Below, in pieces: positions 36,655 through 45,075 of a DNA stretch of 64,000 nucleotides; positions within the stretch are counted from its first letter, which is position 1, and each line of letters begins with the position of its first letter. Location of the stretch: positions 310,001-374,000 of the forward strand of contig NZ_JABBYG020000001.1 of NCBI RefSeq assembly GCF_012935325.2, written 5' to 3'. A program made the translations under genes and the position numbers. The notes below the pieces were generated by a model. It worked only from the letters and a program-made list of their open reading frames with translations, was not told where the DNA came from and made no database searches. The DNA comes from Paenibacillus sp. PL91 (lineage in GTDB: Bacteria > Bacillota > Bacilli > Paenibacillales > Paenibacillaceae).

Positions 36655-36763
36655 GTTGTGCAATTAGCTCTAGCTAATGGAATAATTTCCAACTTAAGAG
36701 TCAACACTGAAAAGAGAAATATAAGCGAATTATGCCGCAATAAACTTTCAGGAGGAGATCTAG

Positions 36764-37972
36764 TTGAAAAATCGTTCTATCAAGCTATGTTTATTTATTC
36801 TCGCATTAGTGATTGCGCTGCCATCCGCGGCGTTTGCCGCAGTGGAGCCAACACCTGCTCCAAGTCAGAAGCAGGCGGCTCCTAATCAAGCGCCAGCTGT
36901 CAACTTGGCGGCGTCGGCTCGTTCCGCCATTCTAATGGATGCAGATAGCGGAACGGTTATTTATGAAAAAAATAGCCATGATAAGCTCCCCCCTGCAAGC
37001 ATTACCAAAATTATGACATTGCTTCTCATCATGGAGGCGCTTGATGACGGCAAGATAAAGCTGGAAGATAAAGTACAGACAAGCGAGTATGCTGCTTCTA
37101 TGGGCGGGTCCCAAATCTTCCTTGAGCCGGGAGAAGAGATGAGCGTTGACGACATGATCAAAGGGATTGCGCTTGCATCAGGCAACGATGCCTCTGTGGC
37201 AATGGCAGAGAAGCTGGCTGGCACGGAGCAGCAATTCGTAGCGATGATGAATGAGCGCGCGCAGCAGCTCGGCATGAACGATACGCAGTTTTCCAATCCG
37301 AACGGCTTGCCTGTAGCCAATCATTTCTCATCGGCACATGACATTGCAGTGATGTCGAGAGAGCTGCTCAAGCATTCCGAAGTAACGAAATATACAGGGC
37401 TTTATCAGGATTATTTGCGCAAAACGTCAGAGAAGCCATTCTGGCTCGTAAACACGAATAAGCTGGTGCGATTCTACAGCGGGGCGGACGGTCTGAAAAC
37501 AGGCTTTACGAGTGAAGCGAAATACTGCTTATCGGCGACAGCTAAGCGTGATAACATGCGAGTCATCGCAGTCGTAATGGGTGAGCCGGACACAAAGACT
37601 AGAAACGCAGAAGTATCGCAAATGTTTGACTACACGTTCGCGCAATATATGAACCACTCGATTATCAAAGAAGGCGAATCGATGGGAACGCTCAAAATAG
37701 AGAAGGGCACTGCTCCCGAGCTTCCGCTCGTCGCCAAGCATGCCTATAGCGTACTTCTCAAAAAAGGAAGCCAAACGAAGGATATTCGTTATGAGCTGAA
37801 AATTAACGGTCCTCTAAAGGCGCCTGTCCAAATTGGTCAGCCTATCGGCAAGCTTGTTGTCTATCAAGGCGATCAGGTGCTGAAGGAGTTCGATGTAGAT
37901 GCGCCGCTCTCGGTTGAACGGGCAGGCTGGTGGAAATTGCTGAAGCGGTCCTTCTCAGGATTATTTGCATAG
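36764..37972 (+). CDS. dacF: D-alanyl-D-alanine carboxypeptidase DacF
   Basis: DacF trims stem peptides and influences cortex cross-linking in the forespore. The 402-residue protein has a signal peptide (cleavage after about residue 26, AFA-A), the catalytic SxxK (Ser79-Lys82), SGN and KTG motifs, and a C-terminal PBP5-like beta domain with amphipathic tail. Start is TTG 36764 with GGAGGAGA. No terminator is visible before spoIIAA, so read-through into the spoIIA operon is likely, as in B. subtilis. Confidence 0.94.
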   Translation: MKNRSIKLCLFILALVIALPSAAFAAVEPTPAPSQKQAAPNQAPAVNLAASARSAILMDADSGTVIYEKNSHDKLPPASITKIMTLLLIMEALDDGKIKLEDKVQTSEYAASMGGSQIFLEPGEEMSVDDMIKGIALASGNDASVAMAEKLAGTEQQFVAMMNERAQQLGMNDTQFSNPNGLPVANHFSSAHDIAVMSRELLKHSEVTKYTGLYQDYLRKTSEKPFWLVNTNKLVRFYSGADGLKTGFTSEAKYCLSATAKRDNMRVIAVVMGEPDTKTRNAEVSQMFDYTFAQYMNHSIIKEGESMGTLKIEKGTAPELPLVAKHAYSVLLKKGSQTKDIRYELKINGPLKAPVQIGQPIGKLVVYQGDQVLKEFDVDAPLSVERAGWWKLLKRSFSGLFA

Positions 37973-38056
37973 AGCGATTCACAGCGCATTTGCCTCTGTT
38001 TTCTTGCTCGTATTTTGTCAGCTGTTAGCGGTATGCTTCTAGTTTTGTCGGCATGC

Positions 38057-38082
38057 AGGAAATGGTCGCCGCAGCGGAGAAT
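38057..38082 (+). promoter_or_regulatory. Sigma-H promoter of the spoIIA operon
   Basis: AGGAAAT (38057-38063), exactly 14 bp, AGAAT (38078-38082), an exact match to the sigma-H pattern AGGAnnT-N14-HGAAT. Near 0A boxes (6 of 7 bases) flank it on the complementary strand at 38047-38053 and about 38095-38101. Confidence 0.72.
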
Positions 38083-38230
38083 TGCTAGTTCTATCTCGGC
38101 AAGTGTAAACGTTTGACTCTGATCGTCATTTGATCATCGCGCGTTACACGGTGAAAATGTAAGGAAGGGATAAATGGCTTCGCTTATTCTTTCTTATGTT
38201 TGAAAAAACCTGAAGGAGATGAACAGCATA

Positions 38231-38584
38231 ATGAGTCTGCAAGCAGAACTGGAGCAATACCGCAATGTGCTGATCGTAAGGCTAAGGGGAGAGCTGGATC
38301 ACCATACAGCCGATGTTGTGCGCTATAAGATGGAAGAGGCGCTCCTTCGCGGCAGCAGCGAGCATGTCATCCTCAGCTTGAAGGAGCTGCAATTTATGGA
38401 CAGCTCCGGTCTTGGCGTTATTCTAGGCAGGTACAAGCAAGTGAAGAGCAAGGGCGGCAAAATGGTCGTCTGCGACGTAAATCCGAATGTTCATCGCCTA
38501 TTCGAGATGTCGGGCCTATTCAAAATATTGACCATTCACGAGAATGAACGTTCCGCAATTTCCAGTTTGGAGGTGGTGTCATGA
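38231..38584 (+). CDS. spoIIAA: Anti-sigma F factor antagonist SpoIIAA
   Basis: SpoIIAA binds SpoIIAB and frees sigma-F in the forespore; phosphorylation by SpoIIAB inactivates it. The 117-residue STAS protein has the phosphorylated Ser58 in [14 protein letters not shown]. Starting at ATG 38231 gives the same length as the B. subtilis protein; ATG 38219 touches the Shine-Dalgarno directly. It overlaps spoIIAB by 4 bp. Confidence 0.96.
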   Translation: MSLQAELEQYRNVLIVRLRGELDHHTADVVRYKMEEALLRGSSEHVILSLKELQFMDSSGLGVILGRYKQVKSKGGKMVVCDVNPNVHRLFEMSGLFKILTIHENERSAISSLEVVS

Positions 38585-39027
38585 ACGGATCGAATGAAAT
38601 GGCGCTTTCCTTCAGCGCCCGGTCGGAGAACGAAGCCTTCGCACGAATTGCGGTCGCTGCGTTTGTGTCTCAGCTTGATCCGACGCTCGAGGAGCTGAAC
38701 GATTTGAAGACGGCTGTGTCCGAGGCGGTCACTAACGCGATCATACATGGCTATGAAAGCGATTCTTCTTGCAAGGTCACGATCGAGGCGAAAATCGAGG
38801 GCGATTCCGTCTCCATCACCGTATCAGATAGCGGCAAGGGCATTGAAGATCTTGAGCTGGCGCGTCAGCCGCTCTATACGTCGAAGCCGGAGCTAGAGCG
38901 CTCAGGCATGGGCTTTACGATTATGGAAAATTTTATGGACCATTTTGAGGTTTCAAGTATGGTAGATGGCGGAACTCGCGTGGCGATGCTGAAACGAATC
39001 GAATCGAAAAAAGCGCTCTACAATTAG
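38581..39027 (+). CDS. spoIIAB: Anti-sigma F factor and kinase SpoIIAB
   Basis: SpoIIAB holds sigma-F inactive and phosphorylates SpoIIAA. The 148-residue GHKL-type kinase has the N box ([11 protein letters not shown]), the G1 box ([10 protein letters not shown]) and G2 box ([13 protein letters not shown]). ATGA overlap with spoIIAA and GGAGG upstream indicate coupling. Confidence 0.97.
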   Translation: MNGSNEMALSFSARSENEAFARIAVAAFVSQLDPTLEELNDLKTAVSEAVTNAIIHGYESDSSCKVTIEAKIEGDSVSITVSDSGKGIEDLELARQPLYTSKPELERSGMGFTIMENFMDHFEVSSMVDGGTRVAMLKRIESKKALYN

Positions 39028-39046
39028 CGTATAGGGGTTGAACCTC

Positions 39047-39802
39047 ATGGATGTCAATCTAAAGCAGACGGCCCAGCCATATTTGGATGACGCAGAAGTA
39101 AAGCGGCTCATTGCGTTAAGTCAGTCCGGCGATACGCTTGCAAGGGATACACTCGTTCAGTGCAATATTCGGCTTGTCTGGTCGGTCGTGCAGCGGTTTA
39201 TTAATCGTGGTTATGAGCCTGAGGATTTGTTCCAAATCGGCTGTATCGGATTGCTAAAATCAGTAGACAAATTCGATTTGTCCTACGACGTGAAGTTTTC
39301 TACGTATGCAGTTCCGATGATCATAGGGGAAATCCAACGATTTTTGCGCGATGATGGTACGTTGAAGGTTAGCAGATCCCTCAAGGAAACCGCCAATAAG
39401 GTGCGTAAAATGAAGGATGAGCTATCCAAAACGTTAGGTCGCTTGCCCACCATTAGCGAGGTTGCGGAGCGGCTTGGCATTACCCCTGAGGAGGTAGTTT
39501 TTGCTCAGGAAGCGAATAAGCCACCGACATCCATTCACGAAACGGTGTTTGAGAATGACGGCGACCCTATCACACTGATGGATCAAATAGCGGATGAATC
39601 TCAGGATCGGTGGTTTGACAAGCTAGCACTGGTTGAAGCCATTGAAGGACTGAGCGAGCGCGAACGGTTAATCGTATATTTGCGTTATTACCGAGACAAG
39701 ACGCAATCCGAGGTAGCCAGCAGGCTGGGAATATCACAAGTGCAAGTATCACGGCTTGAGAAAAAAATATTACAATTAATTAGAGACCAAATCGCCCTTT
39801 GA
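39047..39802 (+). CDS. sigF: RNA polymerase sigma-F factor
   Basis: Sigma-F is the first forespore-specific sigma factor. The 251-residue protein has region 2 (DLFQIGCIGLLKSVDKFD, FSTYAVPMIIGEIQRFLRDD), region 3 and region 4 (LSERERLIVYLRYYRDKTQSEVA with helix-turn-helix GISQVQVSRLEKKIL). ATG 39047 is 9 nt from AGGGG; TTG 39038 directly abuts that site. It is the last gene of the spoIIA operon. Confidence 0.96.
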   Translation: MDVNLKQTAQPYLDDAEVKRLIALSQSGDTLARDTLVQCNIRLVWSVVQRFINRGYEPEDLFQIGCIGLLKSVDKFDLSYDVKFSTYAVPMIIGEIQRFLRDDGTLKVSRSLKETANKVRKMKDELSKTLGRLPTISEVAERLGITPEEVVFAQEANKPPTSIHETVFENDGDPITLMDQIADESQDRWFDKLALVEAIEGLSERERLIVYLRYYRDKTQSEVASRLGISQVQVSRLEKKILQLIRDQIAL

Positions 39803-39818
39803 GGCGATTTGGTTTTTT
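39786..39818 (+). terminator. Terminator of the spoIIA operon, overlapping the end of sigF
   Basis: A perfect 11-base stem, ACCAAATCGCC (39786-39796) with GGCGATTTGGT (39803-39813), is followed by a T run. The left arm codes the last sigF residues. Confidence 0.92.
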
Positions 39819-39843
39819 CTATTTTTTACCTCATTTTGTATGA

Positions 39844-39871
39844 GTATCCGTATCCTCCTTTTCTCATACTA
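39844..39871 (+). promoter_or_regulatory. Putative sigma-G promoter of the spoVA genes
   Basis: CATACTA (39865-39871) is a perfect sigma-G -10. A GTATC element (39844-39848) lies 16 bp upstream, one bp short of the usual spacing. Forespore expression is expected for spoVA. Confidence 0.5.
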
Positions 39872-39916
39872 AAAGGGAAACAAACACCAAAGCATAAGCA
39901 GAAGGGAAGCTGACAG

Positions 39917-40567
39917 ATGGCAACATCCAAGCATTCGGTCCTCTATCTGCGTTTGAAAAAACGAATTTACACGAAGCCGAATCAGCAGGTCTCCTTGGGG
40001 CAAGCGGCGAGGCTGCTCGCTGAGGACGATGCGCTTGAGAGGCGGCTGAAGGAGCTTGTCCTGTACGAGCACAAGAGTGCGGACGGCAATCGCGTCGTCA
40101 TCGATCTGCTGCAGATCGTCAGAGCCATACGGCAGCTGGAGCCGGATATGGCGGTAGAAGCCTATGGAGATCCTCAGGTGCTGGTCATGGTTGCTGAGAA
40201 GCCGGTTAAGCCGCGTATTTCGGTTCTCATTCTAGCGTGGCTGCTTTTGTTTTTTGGAGCGGGTCTCGCCATTATGAACTTTCATACGGATGTCAGCATG
40301 AAGGAGGTTCATATTCGGATTGTAGAGCTGATTACCGGAAAGAAAACGGAGCATCCGCTGTGGTTTCAAATCCCTTATTCGCTCGGAATCGGGCTAGGAA
40401 TGGTATTGTTCTTCAATCACTTATTCCGCAAACGGTTCAATGAGGAGCCGAACCCGCTTGAGGTTGAACTATATATGTATCAGGAAAATGTGAATGCCTA
40501 CGTCATTGCGGATGAAATGCGCAAAAAATCGGATTACGACCAGACGAACGGTAACAAGCATGATTAA
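39917..40567 (+). CDS. spoVAA: Stage V sporulation protein AA
   Basis: SpoVAA belongs to the set that moves dipicolinic acid into the spore. The 216-residue protein has an N-terminal soluble domain (1-100, with YLRLKKRI and IDLLQIVRAI) and two C-terminal membrane helices (about 101-118 and 152-172). GAAGGGAAG precedes the ATG. It overlaps spoVAB by 8 bp. Confidence 0.88.
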   Translation: MATSKHSVLYLRLKKRIYTKPNQQVSLGQAARLLAEDDALERRLKELVLYEHKSADGNRVVIDLLQIVRAIRQLEPDMAVEAYGDPQVLVMVAEKPVKPRISVLILAWLLLFFGAGLAIMNFHTDVSMKEVHIRIVELITGKKTEHPLWFQIPYSLGIGLGMVLFFNHLFRKRFNEEPNPLEVELYMYQENVNAYVIADEMRKKSDYDQTNGNKHD

Positions 40568-40988
40568 TTCGCTTGCTAACGTTTTTGTAGCTCTGCTTGG
40601 CTTGGCGGGCGGGCTTGCGGTTGGCAGCGGATTGGTCGCTCTGCTAATCGTACTTGACCTTATTCCGCGTTTGGCACAAGTTGCCAATGCCTACCGTATG
40701 TCCATATGGTTTGAGACCGCCGTCATATGCGGCTCGTTGTACTGGACGTTCGCTGATTTTATGAATTGGCGATTAATGCTGCCTTCCAATCTATTTTTGA
40801 GCGCTGCGGGATTGATCGATGGCATGTTTGTTGGGATGCTGGCAGCCGCATTGACGGAGGTTATGAACGTGCTGCCTATTTTGGCCAAGCGAATGAATTT
40901 GTCTGCCTATATGGTTGGGCTAGTAATGGCGATGGTGCTTGGGAAAACGCTCGGCTCTTTATTCGATTGGCTTGTTTTTCAATGGTAG
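40560..40988 (+). CDS. spoVAB: Stage V sporulation protein AB
   Basis: The 142-residue protein is almost wholly membrane embedded, with about four helices (8-32, 48-68, 78-100, 112-135). Position between spoVAA and spoVAF and size match SpoVAB. ATG 40560 lies inside the end of spoVAA, which points to coupled translation because only a weak ACGG site is seen. Confidence 0.87.
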   Translation: MINSLANVFVALLGLAGGLAVGSGLVALLIVLDLIPRLAQVANAYRMSIWFETAVICGSLYWTFADFMNWRLMLPSNLFLSAAGLIDGMFVGMLAAALTEVMNVLPILAKRMNLSAYMVGLVMAMVLGKTLGSLFDWLVFQW

Positions 40989-41013
40989 CTTATTAACGAC
41001 GAGGTGAGGGAAA

Positions 41014-42663
41014 ATGAAGGATCATCATTCAGAGCAAGGACATGAAGACAGGGATAGCCAAGTAGTGTCTTATGCAGTCCATTCCGGGGAACAGCAGCAG
41101 CAGGAGGAGTCGGGTTCAGCTGTAGATGAAGCATCCATTTCACATTCGAGAAAGAAACCGAGGATAGGGAGCTCTGCTTCGCATCGAGTAGGAGAAAAGG
41201 AAAAAACGCCGATTCCAGATCAGCTGGATGAAGTGCTGTCCCGTTTGGAGCACGAAATTGGTTATAAAACAAGCTTTGATGTAGTCGTAAGGGAAATGAC
41301 GTTTGGCGAACGGCGAACAGCTATGCTTTGCATGAACGGATTGGTGAAGGACACCTTACTGACAGAAGTGCTTAAACGGTTGACTTATCTGCAGCCAGAG
41401 GATCTGTCGGTGCATGCCTTTCATTCGTTCCTCGATTTGTATGTGCCTGCCGCGCAGGCGACAAAGGAAGAGGATTGGAACAGTATGCTGACGGGCGTGA
41501 TGTCCGGCGGCACTGCCTTTTTTATTGACGGTGAATCATGTGTCATCATGATAGATGCGAAGGCTTTTCCAGCACGGGGACCCGAGGAGCCTTCGCTTGA
41601 GAAGGTTGTTCGCGGCAGCAGGGACGGCTTTGTAGAAACGTTGATGGTTAACGTTTCGCTTGTTCGCAGACGATTGCGCGACCCGCAGCTGCGATATGAG
41701 ATCGTAAAAGTGGGCGAGAGAACGCAAACGGATGTGTGTATCGCTTATATAGATGATTTAGTCGACAAGGAGCTTCTCAAATCGATTAAAGACAAGATTT
41801 CTATGGTGAAGATTGACGGCTTGCCGCTTGCGGACAAGCAGCTTGAGGAGGCTACGGTAAAGCGAGGATGGAATCCTTTTCCAATGGTTCGATACTCGGA
41901 GAGGCCCGATACGGTGGCAGCTCACTTGCTTGAAGGCTATGTGGCGGTTTTCGTTGATACCTCGCCAAGCGTCATGACCCTGCCGACCACGTATGCGGAT
42001 CTCATGCAGCATGCGGAGGAAAATCGTCAAACCCCATTTATCGGTACTTATTTGAGATGGGTAAGATTCATTGGCATTTTCGCTTCGTTGTTCATGCTGC
42101 CGCTTTGGCTGCTGTTCGTTATGCATCCTGAATTGAAGCCGCCTGCTCTTGAATTTCTCGGTCCCAATAAAACGGCCAAGCTGCCGTTAGTTGTACAGTT
42201 TCTTCTAGCTGAGATTGGCGTCGACCTGCTGCGGATGGCATCCGTGCATACGCCGACCTCTCTCGCCACGGCCATGTCGCTGGTGGCCGCGATTTTGATC
42301 GGCGATATTGCGGTGCAGACAGGTATATTTGTCAATGAGGTTATTTTGTACATGGCCGTAGCGGCTATCGGCATGTTCGCAACGCCAAGCTACGAGCTGG
42401 GACTTGCGAACCGAATCGTGAGGCTGGTCCTAATCATTTCCGTGTCTGCCTTCAGTGTGCCCGGCTTCGTCATTGCGACGACAGCCATTATCCTGATGCT
42501 GACGATGGAGCGTTCGTTCAACCGTCCGTACATGTGGCCATTCATCCCCTTTGACTTGAAGGCGCTCTGGAGCATTCTCATCCGCCAGCCAGTTCTGTAC
42601 AATCGGACGCGTCCAAATAATCTAAGAGCACAGCAGCGCGATAAGATGCCGAGCACCGAGTAA
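41014..42663 (+). CDS. spoVAF: Stage V sporulation protein AF (GerA-like)
   Basis: SpoVAF is related to the A subunit of nutrient germinant receptors. The 549-residue protein has a hydrophilic, Ser/Glu/Gln-rich start (1-75), a GerABKA cytoplasmic domain (about 80-345, TGVMSGGTAFFIDGE, RGSRDGFVETL, VEIVKVGERTQTDV-like) and five or so membrane helices (about 350-510). GAGGTGAGGG precedes the ATG. spoVAC, AD and AE do not occur here, unlike B. subtilis. lysA follows, as in B. subtilis. Confidence 0.9.
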   Translation: MKDHHSEQGHEDRDSQVVSYAVHSGEQQQQEESGSAVDEASISHSRKKPRIGSSASHRVGEKEKTPIPDQLDEVLSRLEHEIGYKTSFDVVVREMTFGERRTAMLCMNGLVKDTLLTEVLKRLTYLQPEDLSVHAFHSFLDLYVPAAQATKEEDWNSMLTGVMSGGTAFFIDGESCVIMIDAKAFPARGPEEPSLEKVVRGSRDGFVETLMVNVSLVRRRLRDPQLRYEIVKVGERTQTDVCIAYIDDLVDKELLKSIKDKISMVKIDGLPLADKQLEEATVKRGWNPFPMVRYSERPDTVAAHLLEGYVAVFVDTSPSVMTLPTTYADLMQHAEENRQTPFIGTYLRWVRFIGIFASLFMLPLWLLFVMHPELKPPALEFLGPNKTAKLPLVVQFLLAEIGVDLLRMASVHTPTSLATAMSLVAAILIGDIAVQTGIFVNEVILYMAVAAIGMFATPSYELGLANRIVRLVLIISVSAFSVPGFVIATTAIILMLTMERSFNRPYMWPFIPFDLKALWSILIRQPVLYNRTRPNNLRAQQRDKMPSTE

Positions 42664-42699
42664 ATTCATAAAATGCAAATGAAATGTGGATTTATCCAT

Positions 42700-42728
42700 T
42701 TCGCAGTAAGGGTAGATTGCGTTATACT
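42700..42728 (+). promoter_or_regulatory. Sigma-A promoter of lysA
   Basis: TTCGCA (42700-42705), 17 bp, TATACT (42723-42728). Predicted start near 42735 gives a leader of about 60 nt. Confidence 0.6.
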
Positions 42729-42754
42729 GATGCTATTGATGCAAATTCTATCCG

Positions 42755-42776
42755 TTCTATCTGCCTGCAGATAGAA
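42755..42776 (+). promoter_or_regulatory. Perfect 10-bp inverted repeat in the lysA leader
   Basis: TTCTATCTGC (42755-42764) and GCAGATAGAA (42767-42776) are separated by two bases. No T run follows, so it may be an operator or an RNA stem just before the lysA ribosome binding site. Confidence 0.55.
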
Positions 42777-42794
42777 GAAAGCTGAGGGGAAATT

Positions 42795-44126
42795 ATGTAC
42801 CTGCATGGAACTAGTAAAATTAACACTCAAGGACATTTGGAAATTGGCGGCTGCGATGTAGCTGATTTGGCTGCACAGTTTGGTACGCCGCTATATATTG
42901 TGGACGAAGCTCTCGTACGCCAGCGTGCAAGCGAGTATGTTGAAGCTTTCAAGGCATCCGGTCTTCGTTTCCAAGTCGCTTACGCCAGCAAAGCTTTCAG
43001 CGTAATGGCTATGTGCGCGATTGCAGAGCAAGAGGGGCTATCGCTTGATGTCGTGTCCGACGGCGAACTGTATACAGCCATGCAAGCGGGTTTCCCGCCG
43101 GAGCGCATTCACTTCCACGGAAATAACAAAACACCTGAAGAAATCAACATGGCGCTTGATGCAGGCATCGGCTGCTTCGTAGTAGACAACTTCATGGAGC
43201 TAGAGCTGCTGAATGCACTTGCTGGCGACAAAGGCAAAAAAGTGAATATTTTGCTTCGCATTACACCAGGTGTAGAAGCGCATACGCATGATTACATCTC
43301 AACTGGCCAGCAGGATTCAAAGTTCGGCTTTGACCTTGGCAATGGCGCAGCGAAACAAGCGATTCAAGAAGCGCTTGCTTTGACTAACCTCGTTATTTTG
43401 GGCGTTCACTCCCATATTGGTTCGCAAATTTTTGAAGTGGAAGGCTTCCGCATGGCTGTGGACAAGGTTGCAGATTTCGCGGTTGCCATTCGCAACGAGC
43501 TTGGCCTTACGTTTAAAGTCATCAATCTTGGCGGCGGCTTTGGCATCCGTTATGTTGAGGGCGATACTCCGCTTCCAATCAGCGAATATGTAGCGGCTAT
43601 TACGGGCGCCATTATTACGAATTTCACAAAGGCTGAGTTCCCACTCCCTGAAATTTGGGTAGAGCCGGGCCGCAGCATGGTTGGCGATGCAGGAACGACA
43701 TTGTATACAGTTGGTACGAGCAAAAATATCCCAGGCGTACGCAAATACATTGCCGTTGACGGCGGAATGACGGACAACCCTCGCCCAGCGCTCTATCAAT
43801 CGAAGTATGAGGCTGTGCTTGCTAATCGTGCGAATGATCCAACAGAAGAGACGGTTTCTATTGCGGGCAAATGCTGCGAAAGCGGAGATATGCTGATTTG
43901 GGATTTGGAATTGCCTAAAGCCGAAAATGGCGACCTGCTTGCTGTTTTCTGTACAGGTGCTTATAATTATGCAATGGCGAGCAACTATAACCGCATTCGT
44001 CGCCCGGCAGTCGTTTTTGTCAAAGACGGGCAGGCTGACCTTGCTGTTAAGCGTGAATCGCTTGATAATATCGTATGCAATGACGTCATTCCGGCAAGAC
44101 TTCAAAAATCACCGCTTGCGAAATAA
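42795..44126 (+). CDS. lysA: Diaminopimelate decarboxylase
   Basis: LysA makes L-lysine from meso-diaminopimelate with pyridoxal phosphate. The 443-residue protein has the cofactor Lys66 in VAYASKAFSV, HGNNKTPEE, the phosphate-binding NLGGGFGIRY, the GRSMVGDAG segment and CESGDML near the active site. GAGGGGA precedes the ATG. In sporulating cells diaminopimelate supply and use are balanced by this enzyme, which may explain its place behind spoVA. Confidence 0.96.
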   Translation: MYLHGTSKINTQGHLEIGGCDVADLAAQFGTPLYIVDEALVRQRASEYVEAFKASGLRFQVAYASKAFSVMAMCAIAEQEGLSLDVVSDGELYTAMQAGFPPERIHFHGNNKTPEEINMALDAGIGCFVVDNFMELELLNALAGDKGKKVNILLRITPGVEAHTHDYISTGQQDSKFGFDLGNGAAKQAIQEALALTNLVILGVHSHIGSQIFEVEGFRMAVDKVADFAVAIRNELGLTFKVINLGGGFGIRYVEGDTPLPISEYVAAITGAIITNFTKAEFPLPEIWVEPGRSMVGDAGTTLYTVGTSKNIPGVRKYIAVDGGMTDNPRPALYQSKYEAVLANRANDPTEETVSIAGKCCESGDMLIWDLELPKAENGDLLAVFCTGAYNYAMASNYNRIRRPAVVFVKDGQADLAVKRESLDNIVCNDVIPARLQKSPLAK

Positions 44127-44179
44127 GGGCGATATTGGTAACGTAGTCTTATCTGGATAAAAGAAAGGTAGATGCAGCA

Positions 44180-44611
44180 ATGGCAAAACAAGCAAAAATC
44201 ACACTAGCAAATGGCGGAGAAGTTCTAATCGATCTATTCGATCAAGACGCGCCAAACACAGTAGCAAACTTCGAGAAGCTTGCTAACGAAGGCTTCTACA
44301 ATGGTCTTACTTTCCACCGTGTTATCCCAGGTTTCGTTGCACAAGGCGGTTGCCCGAACGGAACTGGTACAGGCGGTCCTGGTTACACCATCAATTGTGA
44401 AATCAACCCGAATAAGCATGAGCGCGGTACATTAGCTATGGCACATGCTGGCCGTAACACTGGTGGCAGCCAGTTCTACATCGGTTACGCTCCACAGCCG
44501 CATTTGGATGGCGGACATACTGTATTCGGCAAAGTTTCGAAGGGTATGGAATTTGTTGACGCTTTTAAAGGCGGAGACAAAATGGAAAAGGTTGAAGTTG
44601 AAACAATTTAG
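44180..44611 (+). CDS. ppiB: Peptidyl-prolyl cis-trans isomerase, cyclophilin type
   Basis: The 143-residue cytoplasmic cyclophilin begins [20 protein letters not shown] and has [13 protein letters not shown], the [16 protein letters not shown] core and the conserved HTVFGKV. It catalyses proline isomerisation in folding proteins. AAAGG precedes the ATG; lysA ends 53 bp upstream. B. subtilis also has ppiB between lysA and the rib operon. Confidence 0.95.
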   Translation: MAKQAKITLANGGEVLIDLFDQDAPNTVANFEKLANEGFYNGLTFHRVIPGFVAQGGCPNGTGTGGPGYTINCEINPNKHERGTLAMAHAGRNTGGSQFYIGYAPQPHLDGGHTVFGKVSKGMEFVDAFKGGDKMEKVEVETI

Positions 44612-44626
44612 TGTTAAGATACTAAC

Positions 44627-44632
44627 TATAAT
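44627..44632 (+). promoter_or_regulatory. Candidate -10 of the rib operon promoter
   Basis: TATAAT at 44627-44632 lies just before the riboswitch. No good -35 stands at 16-18 bp, so the promoter is only partly supported. Confidence 0.45.
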
Positions 44633-44647
44633 TATGTAAGTGCAGCT

Positions 44648-44851
44648 TTCCTTCGGGGTAGGGTGAAATTCCTAACCGGCGGTGATCGGCGGGTACAGGA
44701 GGATCGGTTAACTGAACTTCTGTGCTTGTCGTCAGTCCGTGACCCGGTCTAAGACGCTTTGTTTTCGGAATTATCCGGCTGCAAAGCTGATTGGAACGGT
44801 GGACCTGGTGTAAATCCGGGACCGACAGTATAGTCTGGATGGGAGAAGGGG
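44648..44851 (+). ncRNA. FMN riboswitch (RFN element)
   Basis: All parts of the aptamer are readable: CCTTCGGGGTAGGGTG at the 5' side, CCTAACCGGCGGTGAT, CAGTCCGTGACCC, GGTGGACCTGGTGTAAATCC, GGGACCGACAGTATAGTC and the closing GGATGGGAGAAGG, with CCTTC/GAAGG forming P1. Bound FMN should stop expression of ribD-ribE-ribBA-ribH. Confidence 0.97.
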
Positions 44852-44881
44852 ATGCTTCGACAGCTATAACATCAGCTTATT

Positions 44882-44923
44882 TATGTGTGTGTTTTATTTC
44901 ACATACATAGTAGGTTGTTTTTT
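44882..44923 (+). terminator. Possible first terminator hairpin of the rib leader
   Basis: TATGTGTGTG (44882-44891) pairs with CACATACATA (44900-44909). A TTTTTT run comes only 8 nt later, so it is a weak candidate or a structural spacer. Confidence 0.35.
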
Positions 44924-45031
44924 AGCGTATTTTACAAACCGTCATCGCGAAATTTTGCGGAAAAGGATGAAGTCGGACACTAAAGCCGACAACGCCTATC
45001 GGTTTTGTCGTAGTTCTCAGATTACTCACTC

Positions 45032-45071
45032 ATCACCCCTGTCGGATTGATTGCCGATAGGGGTGATTTTT
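45032..45071 (+). terminator. Riboswitch expression platform: terminator that also covers the ribD ribosome binding site
   Basis: ATCACCCCTGTCGG (45032-45045) pairs with CCGATAGGGGTGAT (45054-45067), one G-T, followed by TTTTT. AGGGGTGA in the right arm is the ribD Shine-Dalgarno. CCTATCGG (44995-45002) is perfectly complementary to CCGATAGG (45054-45061) and can act as antiterminator. Confidence 0.82.
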
Positions 45072-45075
45072 GTAT

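Noticed and set aside
43317..44105. 262-codon frame antisense to lysA
   Set aside because: Shadow frame with no family motif or start signals.
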